Source: Spirulina subsalsa PCC 9445 (GTDB lineage Bacteria > Cyanobacteriota > Cyanobacteriia > Cyanobacteriales > Spirulinaceae). From it: a stretch of 64,000 nt of DNA. The position numbers and the translations under genes are program-made. The notes below the pieces were generated by a model. That model ran no database searches, had not been told where the DNA came from, and was given only the letters and a program-made list of their open reading frames with translations. Shown here one piece after another: positions 14,125 to 24,200 of this stretch (positions are counted from its first letter, which is position 1; every line of letters begins with the position of its first letter). The stretch is taken from contig NZ_JH980292.1 in assembly GCF_000314005.1 (NCBI RefSeq), positions 1,691,725 to 1,755,724 on the forward strand, in the 5' to 3' direction.

Positions 14125-14411
14125 GAAAAATTGCCTGGACTCCTAAATCTTTGAGAGCCTATAAACGCCTAATTAATTCGTAAAAACCCTCAGTTGAAAA
14201 TAGCATTGTCAGCCACTCTAACACAGCTAGCAGACGATCCCTTTCATCCCACGCTGAAAACTCACAAACTATCTGGCGAGTTTGATGGAATTTGGTCAGC
14301 TTCAATTGATTACAGTTATCGGATTTTATTCGAGTTTACCAAGACCCAAGAATCCGAAGACGCTATATTATATTATTACTGAACTTTGGCAACCATGATG
14401 ATGTCTATTAA
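14121..14411 (+). pseudogene. RelE/ParE-type toxin with two frameshifts
   Basis: Starting at GTG 14121 the frame reads RKIAWTPKSLRAYKRLINS and stops. The continuation NPQLKIALSATLTQLADDP through DYSYRILFEF is in another frame after the A-run at about 14183. A second shift in the TATTATATTATTAC slippage tract (~14368-14380) separates it from the expected end LLNFGNHDDVY-stop at 14409-14411. Put together, the three parts give a full-length RelE/YafQ-like mRNA interferase. Its antitoxin is damaged too, so toxin decay is expected. Confidence 0.7.
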
Positions 14412-14420
14412 GGCAAAATA

Positions 14421-14490
14421 AGGGATGAACGCGATCGTCAAGACCGCTTCATCAAACGCTACCCCATTCTCATCGCTGAAGTCCTGTCAG
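14421..14490 (+). pseudogene. Uma2 central fragment
   Basis: The frame RDERDRQDRFIKRYPILIAE and the following VLS match the catalytic core of Uma2 proteins (RFxKRYPxLIVEVLSxST). The rest of the gene is gone. Fits downstream of the N-terminal fragment at 12651. Confidence 0.5.
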
Positions 14491-14640
14491 CCGTTTCTCT
14501 ATGCAGCAGATGCTCAAGGTAGAGAATAAAAGGCGATCACCCTTTCCAACTTCGAGAGAATTTGAGGTGCGATCGCTCTTGTTGAAAAATTGCCAACCTA
14601 GAGAGCGTGGGATAAAATGAAATCAAAGGAGATCAATATC

Positions 14641-14892
14641 ATGTCATTCCCCGCACTAAACCTAGCTGAAGATTGGGACTTTACAGAACTCTGGATTGAC
14701 CCAACTGCTTCCCCTCCTTACGTTTTAATTTTGCTCAGTCATGAGTCCGGCAAAACCCAAATTTATGATCCGGCAAAACAGTATCAAGTGATTTTTGCCA
14801 GTCCAACCTATCAAGAAGCTAAACTTTGGCTTCTTGAGGATGAGTATGAACGAGTAGAACAACGTCTCTGCGCTGAAAAGGCATTGGTTTGA
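14641..14892 (+). CDS. Small acidic protein of unknown function, copy B
   Basis: This 83-residue protein is identical to copy A at 10946 except Lys for Gln in DPAKQYQV. The same AAGGAG site precedes ATG 14641. The upstream sequence lacks the ~35 bases present in copy A, so the two copies may be expressed differently. Confidence 0.7.
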   Translation: MSFPALNLAEDWDFTELWIDPTASPPYVLILLSHESGKTQIYDPAKQYQVIFASPTYQEAKLWLLEDEYERVEQRLCAEKALV

Positions 14893-14915
14893 GGTGATTC
14901 GGCTTGTGTTTTGGC

Positions 14916-14962
14916 GATCGCCTCTTTCCTGCTCTAAGGAATATGGGAGGCGATCTCTTTTT
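14916..14962 (+). terminator. Rho-independent terminator, copy B
   Basis: GATCGCCTC pairs with GAGGCGATC and is followed by TCTTTTT, as in copy A. Confidence 0.75.
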
Positions 14963-15014
14963 CAGGAATGTTTTTAAAACAGGTATAATAAGGAAAAAGA
15001 CTAATGCTTTCAAA

Positions 15015-15356
15015 ATGGCAAAACTTCCCATTGAAATAACCAATCTTGTAAACTCATTAAAACAACAAGCTTTAAATATCGTTGATGAATCTCTAGCTCT
15101 AGAACTCAAGATTTTTGAACAATTTGGAGAAACTGAAAACACCCTCCCTGCTTTAGATGAAATGAAGAATGCAGGAGAAGATGCCGCATCTGCTTATTCA
15201 CAACTTTCTCTCCTTCAGTTGCAAATTGCTAAGATTCAGCCTGATGCTCCTTCAGATGTGCTAGACTTGCTGACAAAGGCAATTGAGAGAACACAACTCC
15301 GAATTCCTGCTTTAGCGAGAAGCATTCAAGAAGTTCAACAAGAATATAATAGATAA
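15015..15356 (+). CDS. Helical protein of unknown function (113 aa), copy B
   Basis: The protein is identical to the copy A protein at 11320, with the same TATAAT element upstream. The intact sequence in both copies suggests a recent duplication or selection to keep it. Confidence 0.65.
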   Translation: MAKLPIEITNLVNSLKQQALNIVDESLALELKIFEQFGETENTLPALDEMKNAGEDAASAYSQLSLLQLQIAKIQPDAPSDVLDLLTKAIERTQLRIPALARSIQEVQQEYNR

Positions 15357-15362
15357 ATTACA

Positions 15363-15542
15363 ATGAGTAATTCATTTGAACTCCCTAAAATAGAAACATC
15401 TAAACGCTTATTACAAAATCTTCGTAGAACTCGTTTAGAGGTTCAAGAAGTGAGTTTAGAACTTGAAGAAATCAATGTAAAACTAGGAGAATATATTCGA
15501 CAAAAACAATTAGAGAGGGTTAGAAAAACATTGATTGGCTAA
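15363..15542 (+). CDS. 59-residue coiled-coil protein, copy B
   Basis: Same as copy A at 11668, with small changes (Thr to Ile in PKIETS; a Lys to Thr change near the C-terminus). It starts 6 bp after the helical gene. Confidence 0.6.
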   Translation: MSNSFELPKIETSKRLLQNLRRTRLEVQEVSLELEEINVKLGEYIRQKQLERVRKTLIG

Positions 15543-15544
15543 TT

Positions 15545-15745
15545 AGAGAATCTGTATTTTTAGTCATCACTGAACGGATTACCTCGATTGAGTCTGAAAC
15601 ATTCCGCGTCACCAGAATCAAACGATTGACCTGAGCGTTCGCGAAGCGTTCGGGACGAATCGCAGCCATCTGCCCATTTGAATATGAAGGCATTCGACCC
15701 AAAGTTGTGAGCCTATCTTTGGCCAAGTGCGATTGGGTTGTAGGG
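15545..15745 (-). pseudogene. VapC-like PIN domain remnant, copy B
   Basis: The same broken PIN fragment as copy A, including the in-frame palindromic insertion (15633-15655). The damage therefore predates the duplication. Confidence 0.6.
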
Positions 15746-15861
15746 AATGAGGCGATCGCTTTTTGTGAGATGCAATCGCCCTTTCCAACTTCGAGAGAAT
15801 TTGAGGTGCGATCGCTCTTCCCGACTCCAGGCAATTTAATCACCCCAAACCCATAAACCCC

Positions 15862-15903
15862 AACGCACCGCCCCCCCACTCACCCCGCAGAGGTGCGTTT
15901 ATC
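15862..15903 (+). terminator. Terminator-like hairpin, copy B
   Basis: AACGCACC and GGTGCGTT form a weakened version of the hairpin at 12170 and 16459. Confidence 0.45.
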
Positions 15904-15990
15904 GTCCGGGCGTAGGCGTGTCTGTAGGGGCGGATGTGCCTCCCCGCCAAGATTAGCCATAATCAAGGTAGAGTCACAGGAACGAAAATC

Positions 15991-16434
15991 ATGTCAACCC
16001 CAACCGAAACACCCATGGGCAAAATTATCACCACCCTAACCATCATCAACCGTGCTGATCAGATTCTGGCATCACGAAACATCATCGCTCAAGACGAAGT
16101 CCGATCGCTCACCCTCGATAATGTCCTAGTTGATACAGGAGCGACAACCTTATGTCTGCCGAGTGATGCGATCGCCAAACTTGGCTTAGAACTTCTCAAA
16201 GAAGTCGATGTTGCCACCGCTAATGGTTTCAGTAAAGCGAAAATTTTCCGCGATGCCAGCATTGTCCTAGAGGGTCGAGAAGGCACATTTGAATGTTTAG
16301 AATTACCCGGCGGGCGCGATCCCTTGCTTGGAGTAATTCCCCTCGAAGCATTGGGCATTGAATGGGATTTAAAAAATCAACAGTTACGGGTTTTACCGGA
16401 ACAGTCCATGGATACCTACTTGACCATTTTGTGA
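15991..16434 (+). CDS. Retropepsin-like aspartic protease family protein
   Basis: This 147-residue protein (ATG 15991; an ATG at 16015 is possible) has the aspartyl-protease hallmark VDTGATTLCLP with Asp48, and a later LPGGRDPLLGVIPLEALG (cf. the hydrophobic-hydrophobic-Gly motif of retropepsins). It is a single-lobe clan AA protein, which would act as a dimer. Small proteins of this type are common in cyanobacteria and often lie near toxin-antitoxin genes; their substrates are unknown. It ends in a strong terminator at 16459. It is probably cytosolic, since no signal peptide is visible. Confidence 0.75.
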   Translation: MSTPTETPMGKIITTLTIINRADQILASRNIIAQDEVRSLTLDNVLVDTGATTLCLPSDAIAKLGLELLKEVDVATANGFSKAKIFRDASIVLEGREGTFECLELPGGRDPLLGVIPLEALGIEWDLKNQQLRVLPEQSMDTYLTIL

Positions 16435-16458
16435 TCGCACCCCAAACCCATAAACCCC

Positions 16459-16499
16459 AACGCACCACAGCCCTAAATCCGGTTAGTGGTGCGTTTTTT
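16459..16499 (+). terminator. Rho-independent terminator
   Basis: AACGCACCAC (16459-16468) pairs with GTGGTGCGTT (16486-16495) and is followed by TTTT, 25 bp after the protease-like gene. Confidence 0.8.
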
Positions 16500-16509
16500 C
16501 TTGGGTTTT

Positions 16510-16531
16510 GGGCGCAACGCTTGCGTCCCTA
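16510..16531. repeat. GGCGCAACGCTTGCG palindromic repeat
   Basis: GGGCGCAACGCTTGCGTCCC is a second copy of the palindrome at 265-288. HIP1-rich sequence follows at 16559-16625. Confidence 0.6.
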
Positions 16532-16745
16532 CGATTATTCGTAATGTGCAATATCGAGGGGCGATCGCACTTTCCCCCCTAGACGCGATCGCTCCTCCCC
16601 CTGAGAAAATTGAGGGGTGATCACGCCTCTGGGAATTTCGGGATGGGAAGGAAATCGTTTTTAAGGAATGTGGGGGGCGATTTAGAGCGGGTAGCGTCAA
16701 ATTAACCCCCAATTGCCCAACTGGCGCTATAATAAGGGCTTATGA

Positions 16746-16818
16746 GGGGAATTAGCTCAGTTGGTAGAGCGCTGCGATCGCACCGCAGAGGTCAGGGATT
16801 CGAGTTCCCTATTCTCCA
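16746..16818 (+). tRNA. tRNA-Ala (anticodon CGC)
   Basis: All arms fold. Acceptor GGGGAAT pairs with ATTCTCC (one G-T pair), the D arm is GCTC/GAGC, the anticodon stem CTGCG/CGCAG has loop ATCGCAC, the variable loop is AGGTC, and the T arm is AGGGA/TCCCT with loop TTCGAGT. The discriminator is A and CCA is not encoded. The anticodon CGC reads GCG alanine codons. The anticodon stem-loop contains a HIP1 octamer GCGATCGC. Confidence 0.95.
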
Positions 16819-16835
16819 TGTTCCCGATACCCGAT

Positions 16836-16859
16836 TCCCCACCTCAAAACAGGTGGGGA
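16836..16859. terminator. Hairpin after tRNA-Ala
   Basis: TCCCCACCT and AGGTGGGGA enclose a 6-nt loop. The 9-bp GC-rich stem lies 18 bp after the tRNA and just beyond the stop of the convergent barrel gene, so it may terminate both. Confidence 0.6.
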
Positions 16860-16872
16860 TTCTTGACTTGGC

Positions 16873-17955
16873 TTAATCCATGAAAATATAACCGATTCCT
16901 AAGATTAAACCCACTTGAACCTGTTTTTCCAGATAACCCACATTAATCCCCCCATTGACCACGAGCTTATCCGTCAATCGGACATCAACTCCCCCGGTGA
17001 GCAACGGCCCAATACTATTCCCCTCCGCGTTACGAGTGGTATAGGTTAACCCACCGCCAAAATAGGGAAAAATGGTGGAAGGGAGAAAGGGATCGGGGGA
17101 GGGAATGCGGAGATCATAGGTGACAGGGAGTAACAAGGTAGCACTATCCCCTAGTAACACCCCCGGACGGACTGAAAGAGTTCCTGGTAAAGCAATTTTG
17201 CTGTAAATGGCAAAGGATGAATTGCCTAAATCCGTATCTCCTCCCAGTCCGACGTTAACGCCCCCAGCGACATAGTTCCAAGTCGTATTAACCCCTCGTC
17301 CGGGGAGAATCATCCGTTGGGCGGTTTTTTGGGGTTCCCGAGATGGGGCTTCAGGACTGAAACTGCTGCTCTGTTCTTGGACTGTGGTTTGCAAGAGGGC
17401 GGCTGAAGTATGCACCCCATGAGGATAGGTTAACTCTGTGACCGTTTCTAGCTCCTCTAGGGGTTCAAAATTAGTCTGAACCTCTTCTAAGGTGGCTTCC
17501 GTTTCTAACTCGTCTAATGACTCCTCAAGAGGGTGAGAGAGGCTGATGGTTTTCTGGATTTTATCGGCTACCTCCGACGCTGTGGGGAGGGTTTCATCGA
17601 GTGCGGGGGAGTCTATTTCTTGTCCAGCTTCCGCTTTTTTCTCTAAGAGCTCTGAGGGCAAGATTTCAGGGGGCAACGTTTCAGGGAGTTGTGCCACGGA
17701 GGGGGGGAGGGTATCGTGAGACTCTGCATCCAAAGCGGAGGGATGAAGGTCTACATCACGGTTAATCCACTGGGCTACGGGGGTGGGGAGGGTGACGGAG
17801 GCTGTGGGTAAGGGATTCTCGGGGGGTAAGTTGGGAAAATTGGTTAAGTTGGGTTGAGTTTTTCCCCAACTGGGAAGTTCTCCGAGGGTCCAGAGGAACG
17901 GAGTTAACCCCAGTAAGACATAGGCAGATCGGTTTAGGTTTCGATTCACTATCAC
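16873..17955 (-). CDS. Outer-membrane beta-barrel protein with acidic linker
   Basis: This 360-residue protein has an N-terminal hydrophobic segment (YVLLGLTPFLWTLGELPSWG) usable as signal peptide. A long Pro/Glu/Thr-rich, probably disordered region follows (~35-225). The C-terminal ~130 residues are an alternating beta pattern (NYVAGGVNVGLGG, FAIYSKIALPG, YFGGGLTYTTR, VNGGINVGYL, VGLILGIGYIF) ending in an aromatic strand, as in small outer-membrane barrels. Function unknown; it may be a surface or cell-envelope structural protein. It converges on the tRNA gene. Confidence 0.65.
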   Translation of the reverse strand: MIVNRNLNRSAYVLLGLTPFLWTLGELPSWGKTQPNLTNFPNLPPENPLPTASVTLPTPVAQWINRDVDLHPSALDAESHDTLPPSVAQLPETLPPEILPSELLEKKAEAGQEIDSPALDETLPTASEVADKIQKTISLSHPLEESLDELETEATLEEVQTNFEPLEELETVTELTYPHGVHTSAALLQTTVQEQSSSFSPEAPSREPQKTAQRMILPGRGVNTTWNYVAGGVNVGLGGDTDLGNSSFAIYSKIALPGTLSVRPGVLLGDSATLLLPVTYDLRIPSPDPFLPSTIFPYFGGGLTYTTRNAEGNSIGPLLTGGVDVRLTDKLVVNGGINVGYLEKQVQVGLILGIGYIFMD

Positions 17956-18053
17956 TCCTCAGCAATCTAGTAAGGCAACAGGATAGATGCAACTATCACA
18001 CCTTCTATTGTAGGGATTGTAGGGGGGAATTCTGCATCGGAAACGGAGGACAA

Positions 18054-20783
18054 TCACTGGGAAAAGAGAATGTAGCGATCGCGTCCTTGGAGTTTAGCGG
18101 CGTAGAGGGCTTGATCGGCGGACTCAATCAGCTTCTCAATGCTAGAATCCGGCGAGGGGGTTGTGGTGACAATGCCTAAACTAACGGTAATGCGATCGCT
18201 CACTAAAGACGCGGCATGGGGAATATTGAGTTGTTTTAACTCCTGACGAATTCTTTCAGCCACCCGCAGGGCTCCCTCTGGACCACAATGGGGTAGGATA
18301 ATCACAAATTCTTCCCCCCCATAACGGGCGACTAAATCCGTTGTATTTCGCATGGGTTGACTAATCGCTTGGGCTACATTATACAGACAATCATCACCCA
18401 CTTGATGGCCATAGCAATCATTAAAATTTTTGAAGTAATCAACATCCAGTAAAATAAAAGAAATCGAACTCTGTTCTGCCATGAGTTGCGCCCAAACATC
18501 CTCAATATATTGATCAAAATGACGACGGTTTGCCACTTGGGTTAGAGAATCGACAAGGCACAGTTCTTTGAGTAGTTCATTTTTTTCTTGTAGTGATTGT
18601 TTGCTTTTTTCATAGAGTAAAATTTCTCGATTCAGTTCTAGTTCAAATAGATCTGCGTGTTGGGCAGTTGTTTCTAATAAAATTTCTAAGTCCTCTTTTT
18701 CTCGTTTGATTTTTTCGAGTTCTTGCGCTAATGTTTCAATTTTAAAAACTAATTCTTCCTGAGAGATTTGTTCGGCTAATTCAACCCTTAGATTGCAACC
18801 TTTGCGGTGTTGTTGGCTTAAAAATTCCGCTTGAAACCATGCCTCGATTTGTTCACTATTTCGAGGTTTAGAGAATAAATAACCCTGACCATATTCGCAC
18901 TTAAGGGCTTTAAGTTGAGCCATTTGGTGGGGGGTTTCAATTCCTTCTGCTACGACATCCATTTCTAGGTGAGTCGCGAGGGAGACAATAGCGCGCAGAA
19001 TGCCTAACTTATCATTATTAAACTCTAAATCATGGACAAAAGAACGGTCAATCTTTAAGGTTTTAAAAGGTAATCTATGTAAATAACTCAGGGAAGAATA
19101 ACCCGTGCCGAAATCATCTAAAGCTAATTGAATTCCGAGGGCTTCAAGTTCATGGAGAATTTCCATCACTCTAGGGACTTGATTTAAAAAAACACTTTCT
19201 GTAACTTCTAGTTTCAGATTTTCAGGCAGAATTTTTGTTTGTTTTAAAATCTCTTGTAATTCAGCAATAAAATCAGTTTTACAGAGTTGTTTTCCAGAAA
19301 CATTAACATTGATTACCCAATCCTTAGATTGAGGATAGCTATAATGCCATTGCTGCATTTTAGAACAAGCTTGTTCTAAAACAAAACGTCCTATAGGAAT
19401 GATTAAACCTGTTTCCTCTGCTAAGGGGATAAAATCTCCCGGATCGATAAACCCTCGTGTAGGATGTTGCCACCGCACGAGGGTTTCAAAACCACTAATT
19501 TCCCGATTACTAAGGTTAATAATAGGTTGATAATAAACCTGAAGCTCTTGGTTTTCTATCGCCCGTCGTAAGTCATTTTCAATCTGTAAGAGTTCCACCG
19601 TATGGGTGTGCATTTTAGGTTCAAAAACCTGATAGGTCGAAAGACCTAATTTTTTAGCATGAACTAAGGCAATATCAGCATCCCGCACCATTTCTTCCGC
19701 ATAACTATAATGGGTGGTATTAACAGCAATGCCAATACTAATATCCGTAAAAATTTCTTCTCCTGCCAAGCGAAAAGGATAGGTTAACGCTTGATGAATG
19801 CGTTGTGCTACCTGCATTGCACAAGCGACTTCTTGGATATTTTCCAATAAGATAGCAAATTCATCCCCCCCTAACCGCACAATCAGATCATCCTCCCGTA
19901 AACAGGTTTCTAAGCGCCTTGTCATGGCCATGAGGAGGTGATCACCCATAACATGACCTAAACTATCATTAATCACCTTGAAGCGGTCTATATCTAAGCA
20001 CAGCACCGCAAAATGATATTCTTGGTCTTGTCTATGGTAGGCGATCGCACGGTTTAAATGCTCCAACAATAACTTACGATTCCCCAACCCCGTCAGCTTG
20101 TCATGGTAAGCATCATGAATTAAGCGTTCTTCCACCTCCTTATAGTGGGTAATATCCCGGCCAATCATCATCCCCCCCTGTAGATGACCTGCGGCATCCC
20201 GGAAAATCTTACTATTAACCCGTAACCAGACCTTTTTTCCGGTCCGATTATCTTCTACCCCAATCTCCTCCCCCTCAAAATCCTGACCCCGCAAAAAACG
20301 GACTAATGGGGAGTTGATACTACCCTCAAGCTCTTCGAGAGTAATCTCTTTTAAGACTATCTGATGCAAGCAAGACTGGTCGAATAAACATTTAATTTCT
20401 GATCCGAATAAAGCCACCGCCGCTTTATTAATAAAAACAGTATTTTGTGTATAGTTCAATAAAATAACTCCATCCTCCATGCTATTAAAGATATCCTGAA
20501 ATGAATGGAGCGTAGCCACTGGATCCCGGAAAAAACTCGCCCAATCATCCTGTAATGTTACCACTGTTTGTTCCCCCAGTTGTGTTTGTTCCATAAGGGA
20601 GAGAGCCTCAAATTCAGGCTCTGATGGGTTTTGAGCGACTGACGGTGAACAAAGGCGATCGCGACCTGATCTAGACTGAAATGCAGGCAACAGTCGAAAT
20701 AAAGGTAACAATTCTATAGCCGTGGGGTCAAAACCCATCATATAAGAATTAAACCATTGGGAATAGAATGGGTGAGATGTCAT
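18054..20783 (-). CDS. PAS-GGDEF-EAL-coiled coil-GGDEF cyclic-di-GMP protein
   Basis: This 909-residue protein carries a PAS domain (~95-215, ending in IGRDITHYKEVEERL). A first GGDEF domain (~225-390) has an intact RLGGDEF and an RxxD inhibitory site (REDD, five residues before it). The EAL domain (~400-650) has the signature as ETL in GFETLVRW, plus ALDDFGTGYSSL, LKIDRSFV and VVAEGIET. A coiled coil (~665-735) leads to a second GGDEF domain (~745-905, ARYGGEEF) with no RxxD site. It could thus both make and degrade c-di-GMP, with the second cyclase not feedback-inhibited. Two cyclases around one phosphodiesterase is an unusual order. There is no membrane segment. It is a single gene. Confidence 0.9.
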   Translation of the reverse strand: MTSHPFYSQWFNSYMMGFDPTAIELLPLFRLLPAFQSRSGRDRLCSPSVAQNPSEPEFEALSLMEQTQLGEQTVVTLQDDWASFFRDPVATLHSFQDIFNSMEDGVILLNYTQNTVFINKAAVALFGSEIKCLFDQSCLHQIVLKEITLEELEGSINSPLVRFLRGQDFEGEEIGVEDNRTGKKVWLRVNSKIFRDAAGHLQGGMMIGRDITHYKEVEERLIHDAYHDKLTGLGNRKLLLEHLNRAIAYHRQDQEYHFAVLCLDIDRFKVINDSLGHVMGDHLLMAMTRRLETCLREDDLIVRLGGDEFAILLENIQEVACAMQVAQRIHQALTYPFRLAGEEIFTDISIGIAVNTTHYSYAEEMVRDADIALVHAKKLGLSTYQVFEPKMHTHTVELLQIENDLRRAIENQELQVYYQPIINLSNREISGFETLVRWQHPTRGFIDPGDFIPLAEETGLIIPIGRFVLEQACSKMQQWHYSYPQSKDWVINVNVSGKQLCKTDFIAELQEILKQTKILPENLKLEVTESVFLNQVPRVMEILHELEALGIQLALDDFGTGYSSLSYLHRLPFKTLKIDRSFVHDLEFNNDKLGILRAIVSLATHLEMDVVAEGIETPHQMAQLKALKCEYGQGYLFSKPRNSEQIEAWFQAEFLSQQHRKGCNLRVELAEQISQEELVFKIETLAQELEKIKREKEDLEILLETTAQHADLFELELNREILLYEKSKQSLQEKNELLKELCLVDSLTQVANRRHFDQYIEDVWAQLMAEQSSISFILLDVDYFKNFNDCYGHQVGDDCLYNVAQAISQPMRNTTDLVARYGGEEFVIILPHCGPEGALRVAERIRQELKQLNIPHAASLVSDRITVSLGIVTTTPSPDSSIEKLIESADQALYAAKLQGRDRYILFSQ

Positions 20784-21273
20784 AGCAAGCTAGTCCAAAA
20801 GGCGATGCAGTAAACCGTTACTTGTGCCACCTTGCCATCAAGAGAACACTAGAAAGCTTAGGATTCTGCCTTGATTCTCAAAGATTTTACACCCGTAACA
20901 TTATATCTAATTAAACTACAAGGGTTTTGTGAAAATCTTGTGACATCTGATCCATAAATTCTCTTAATCAACCCTCCCTTCCGCCAGAACTTAGCTGACA
21001 CTTTATCACTCAAACGATAAGCCTCATCAATTCTTTACCTTCCCGTCTATTGTCATCATAAATTCATTGAAATTACACAAAAAAGGGTCAACAATAGTCA
21101 CATCTTTTTCACAATCAAGGGATAGAATCAGAGAAACATTAGACAAATAAACATTTTTTATAGAACCTGCATCTTTGACTCTAACGACGAGATAAAAGCT
21201 GAAAAGCAGGTCTACCTCGTGCATTTACAGAAAAACTCTCTTTAATCATTATTGTCAGAAACCCCATTGCTTC
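20784..21273. other. Divergent intergenic region, no gene supported
   Basis: These 490 bp separate the c-di-GMP gene from the NRPS and must hold both promoters. The sequence is AT-rich. A 65-codon minus-strand ORF (21027-21224) has no recognisable features and I do not call it. No riboswitch-like fold was recognised. Confidence 0.5.
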
Positions 21274-24200
21274 ATGGAAAAAAACCTAACCTCCTCAACC
21301 CACCGTTCTCTGGACTTGTCCTTAATTCCTCCTCAAGACTGGGAAAAACTCACCACAGAATGGAATCAAACTCAAACCCCATACCCCCAAGATCACTGTA
21401 TTCACCACCTCATTGAGCAACAGGCTAGAAAAACCCCCCACAAAGTAGCGATTACCTTTAACGGGCAATCCCTCACCTATCACGAACTCAATCAGCGTGC
21501 CAACCAACTCGCTCATACCCTCCAACAGCGCGGAGTTAGGACAGAAAGCCTAGTTGGAATTTGCATCAAGCGTTCCCTAGAAATGTTTATCGGACTCCTA
21601 GGCATCCTCAAAGCAGGAGCCGCTTATGTTCCCCTAGACCCCTCCTATCCTCAAGAGCATCTCAACTTTATGGTCGAAGATGCTCAACTCTCCATCATCG
21701 TTACCCAGCAAACCCTCCGCACAAAATTCACCCATCCCACCGTTCAACCCCTCTGTCTCGATCAAGACTGGTCGCAAATCGCCACCGCACCCCGAGAAAC
21801 TCCCCCCAGCACCGTCACCCCCCGCAACCTCGCCTATATCATTTACACCTCCGGCTCCACCGGACAACCCAAAGGCGTACAAATTGAACATCGGGGAGTG
21901 GTAAACCTCCTCTATTCTATGCAGCAGCAACCCGGCCTCACCTCAGAGGATGTGTTTTTAGGTCTGACCACCATCTCCTTTGATATGTCCGTCCCGGAAC
22001 TTTACCTTCCCCTAATCTGTGGCGCTCAAATTGCCTTAGTGGGTCGGGATGTCGCCATTAACCCCTACTTACTCCAGCAAGTCTTACGAGAATCCGGTGT
22101 TACCGTCATGCAGGCCACCCCCTCCACCTGGCACCTGTTGATCCATTCGGGTTGGTCTGGTCAACCCAACTTAAAAATGTTGTGCGGAGGAGAAAGTATG
22201 ACGCGATCGCTCGCCGACCAACTCCTCACCAAAGGTCAATCCCTCTGGCAAATGTACGGCCCCACAGAAACCACCGTCTGGTCAACCACCCAGCAAATCC
22301 TCCCCCATCACACCACCCTCCCCATCGGTCATCCCCTCGCCAACACCCAACTCTACATCTTCAGCGAACCCGCCAACCGCCAAAGCGACCCCTTACAACC
22401 CGTTCCCATCGGCATCTCCGGAGAACTCCACATCGGAGGAGACGGAGTAGCCAGAGGATACCTCAACCGTCCTGAACTCAACGCAGAACGCTTTATCCAA
22501 GACCCCTTAAACCCTCACAGAAAACTCTACAAAACCGGGGATCTCGCTCGTTTCCTCCCCGATGGCAGCCTAGACTTCATCGGTCGCATTGACCATCAAG
22601 TTAAAATCCGTGGCCACCGCATCGAACTCGGCAGCATTGAATCCATCCTGAGTCAACATCCAGCCGTTGAAAACGTCGCTCTAGTCCCCAAAGACGAATC
22701 ATCAGGAACAAAGCGCCTCGTCGCCTACGTTGTACCCCATTCCTCCGCCACCCCCCCAGACACCCAACAAGTTCAACAGTGGGAAAACGTATGGAGCAAC
22801 GCTTACAGTACCCAAACCGAAAACCCCTTATTTGATAGCAGTGGGTGGAATGATAGTTACACCAATCAACCCATGCCACGAGCAGAAGTCGAAGAATGGG
22901 TTAACTACACCGTCGAAGAAATCCTAGCCTTTAAACCCCAACAAGTTCTAGAAATTGGTTGTGGTAAAGGATTATTGCTCTTCCGGATTGCTCCCCATTC
23001 TCAACACTATACCGGCCTAGATATTTCTGAACAAGCCATCAACCATATTAAAACCCAGTGTCAACTCAATCCTCAGCAATGGTCTGGGGTGGAAGTCTCT
23101 AAAAAAATGGCTCATGAATTAGATGATTTTCCCCCCGCCTCCTTTGATACCCTGATCCTCAATTCTGTGATTCAATACTTCCCCAATGTCGAGTATTTAA
23201 TTCAAGTCCTGAAAAAAGCGATTCCCCTCATTAAACCCGGAGGAAAGATTTTCATTGGGGATGTTCGTCATCTCTCGTTACTCGAAACCTTTCACACTTC
23301 CGTTCAACTCGCACAAACCCCCAACACTGTAACCCTTGATATCCTCCAGCAACGCATTAAAGAAAACATTGCACAAGAACCAGAACTGTTAGTTCATCCC
23401 CACTTCTTTCACGCACTCCCAGACCACTTTTCAGAGATTACAACAGTAGAAACCTCTTTAAAACGAGGACGTTCTGCTAATGAACTAATTCGTTTTCGCT
23501 ATGATGTCACCTTAAGCATTCAGACTCTACCCCCTCCCCCCGCGACAGAGTATGAACAATTAGAGTGGCAGGTCAACCCGTTATCTCCTTCCCAAATTTT
23601 TCAATATATTACGAAGCAACGCCCACCCATTATCAAAATTACTCAGATTCCTAATCCTAGACTATTGAGGGATTTACAAGCACTTTCCCTACTCCAAAAC
23701 GCCGAATCGTCTTTAACCGTAGGCGACCTAAAAAATAGCCTGATTCCCGACCCCTCAATGACCACAATTCACCCGGAACACTGGCATAGTTTCGCCGACC
23801 TTTTGAATTATAAACTGTATCTCCTTTGGTCTAACACAAAACTGGGACACTATGATGTAATTCTCTGCCAATCTGATAAGCATTTTTTCCCGAAACTTGA
23901 TCTTCCCTTTGAACCCTTAGCACATTATACGAATAAACCCATTGCTTTAGACAAAACTCCCGAAGCTTTGATTCCCAAATTACGGGCATTTTTACAAGCA
24001 AAATTACCGGATTATATGATGCCTTCGATTTTTGTTTTCATGGACGATCTTCCTCTAACACCCAATGGCAAAATTGACCGTCGTTCCCTCCCTGAACCCA
24101 AAAATAGTCGCCCTGATTTGGGAAAACCCTTGACTCCCCCCCAAACCCAATTACAAAAGGAACTTTGCCAGATTTGGTCTGAATTATTAATGGTTGAGCA

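Larger units (their letters stand above)
14540..15871. repeat. Direct duplication, copy B (~1.33 kb)
   Basis: This is the second copy of the segment at 10811-12180, in the same orientation and about 2.4 kb away. Left and right edges fall in HIP1-bearing repeats and near the terminator hairpin. Confidence 0.95.

Noticed and set aside
21027-21224. 65-codon minus-strand ORF in the NRPS promoter region
   Set aside because: No family motif or ribosome-binding site, and AT-rich composition; probably chance.
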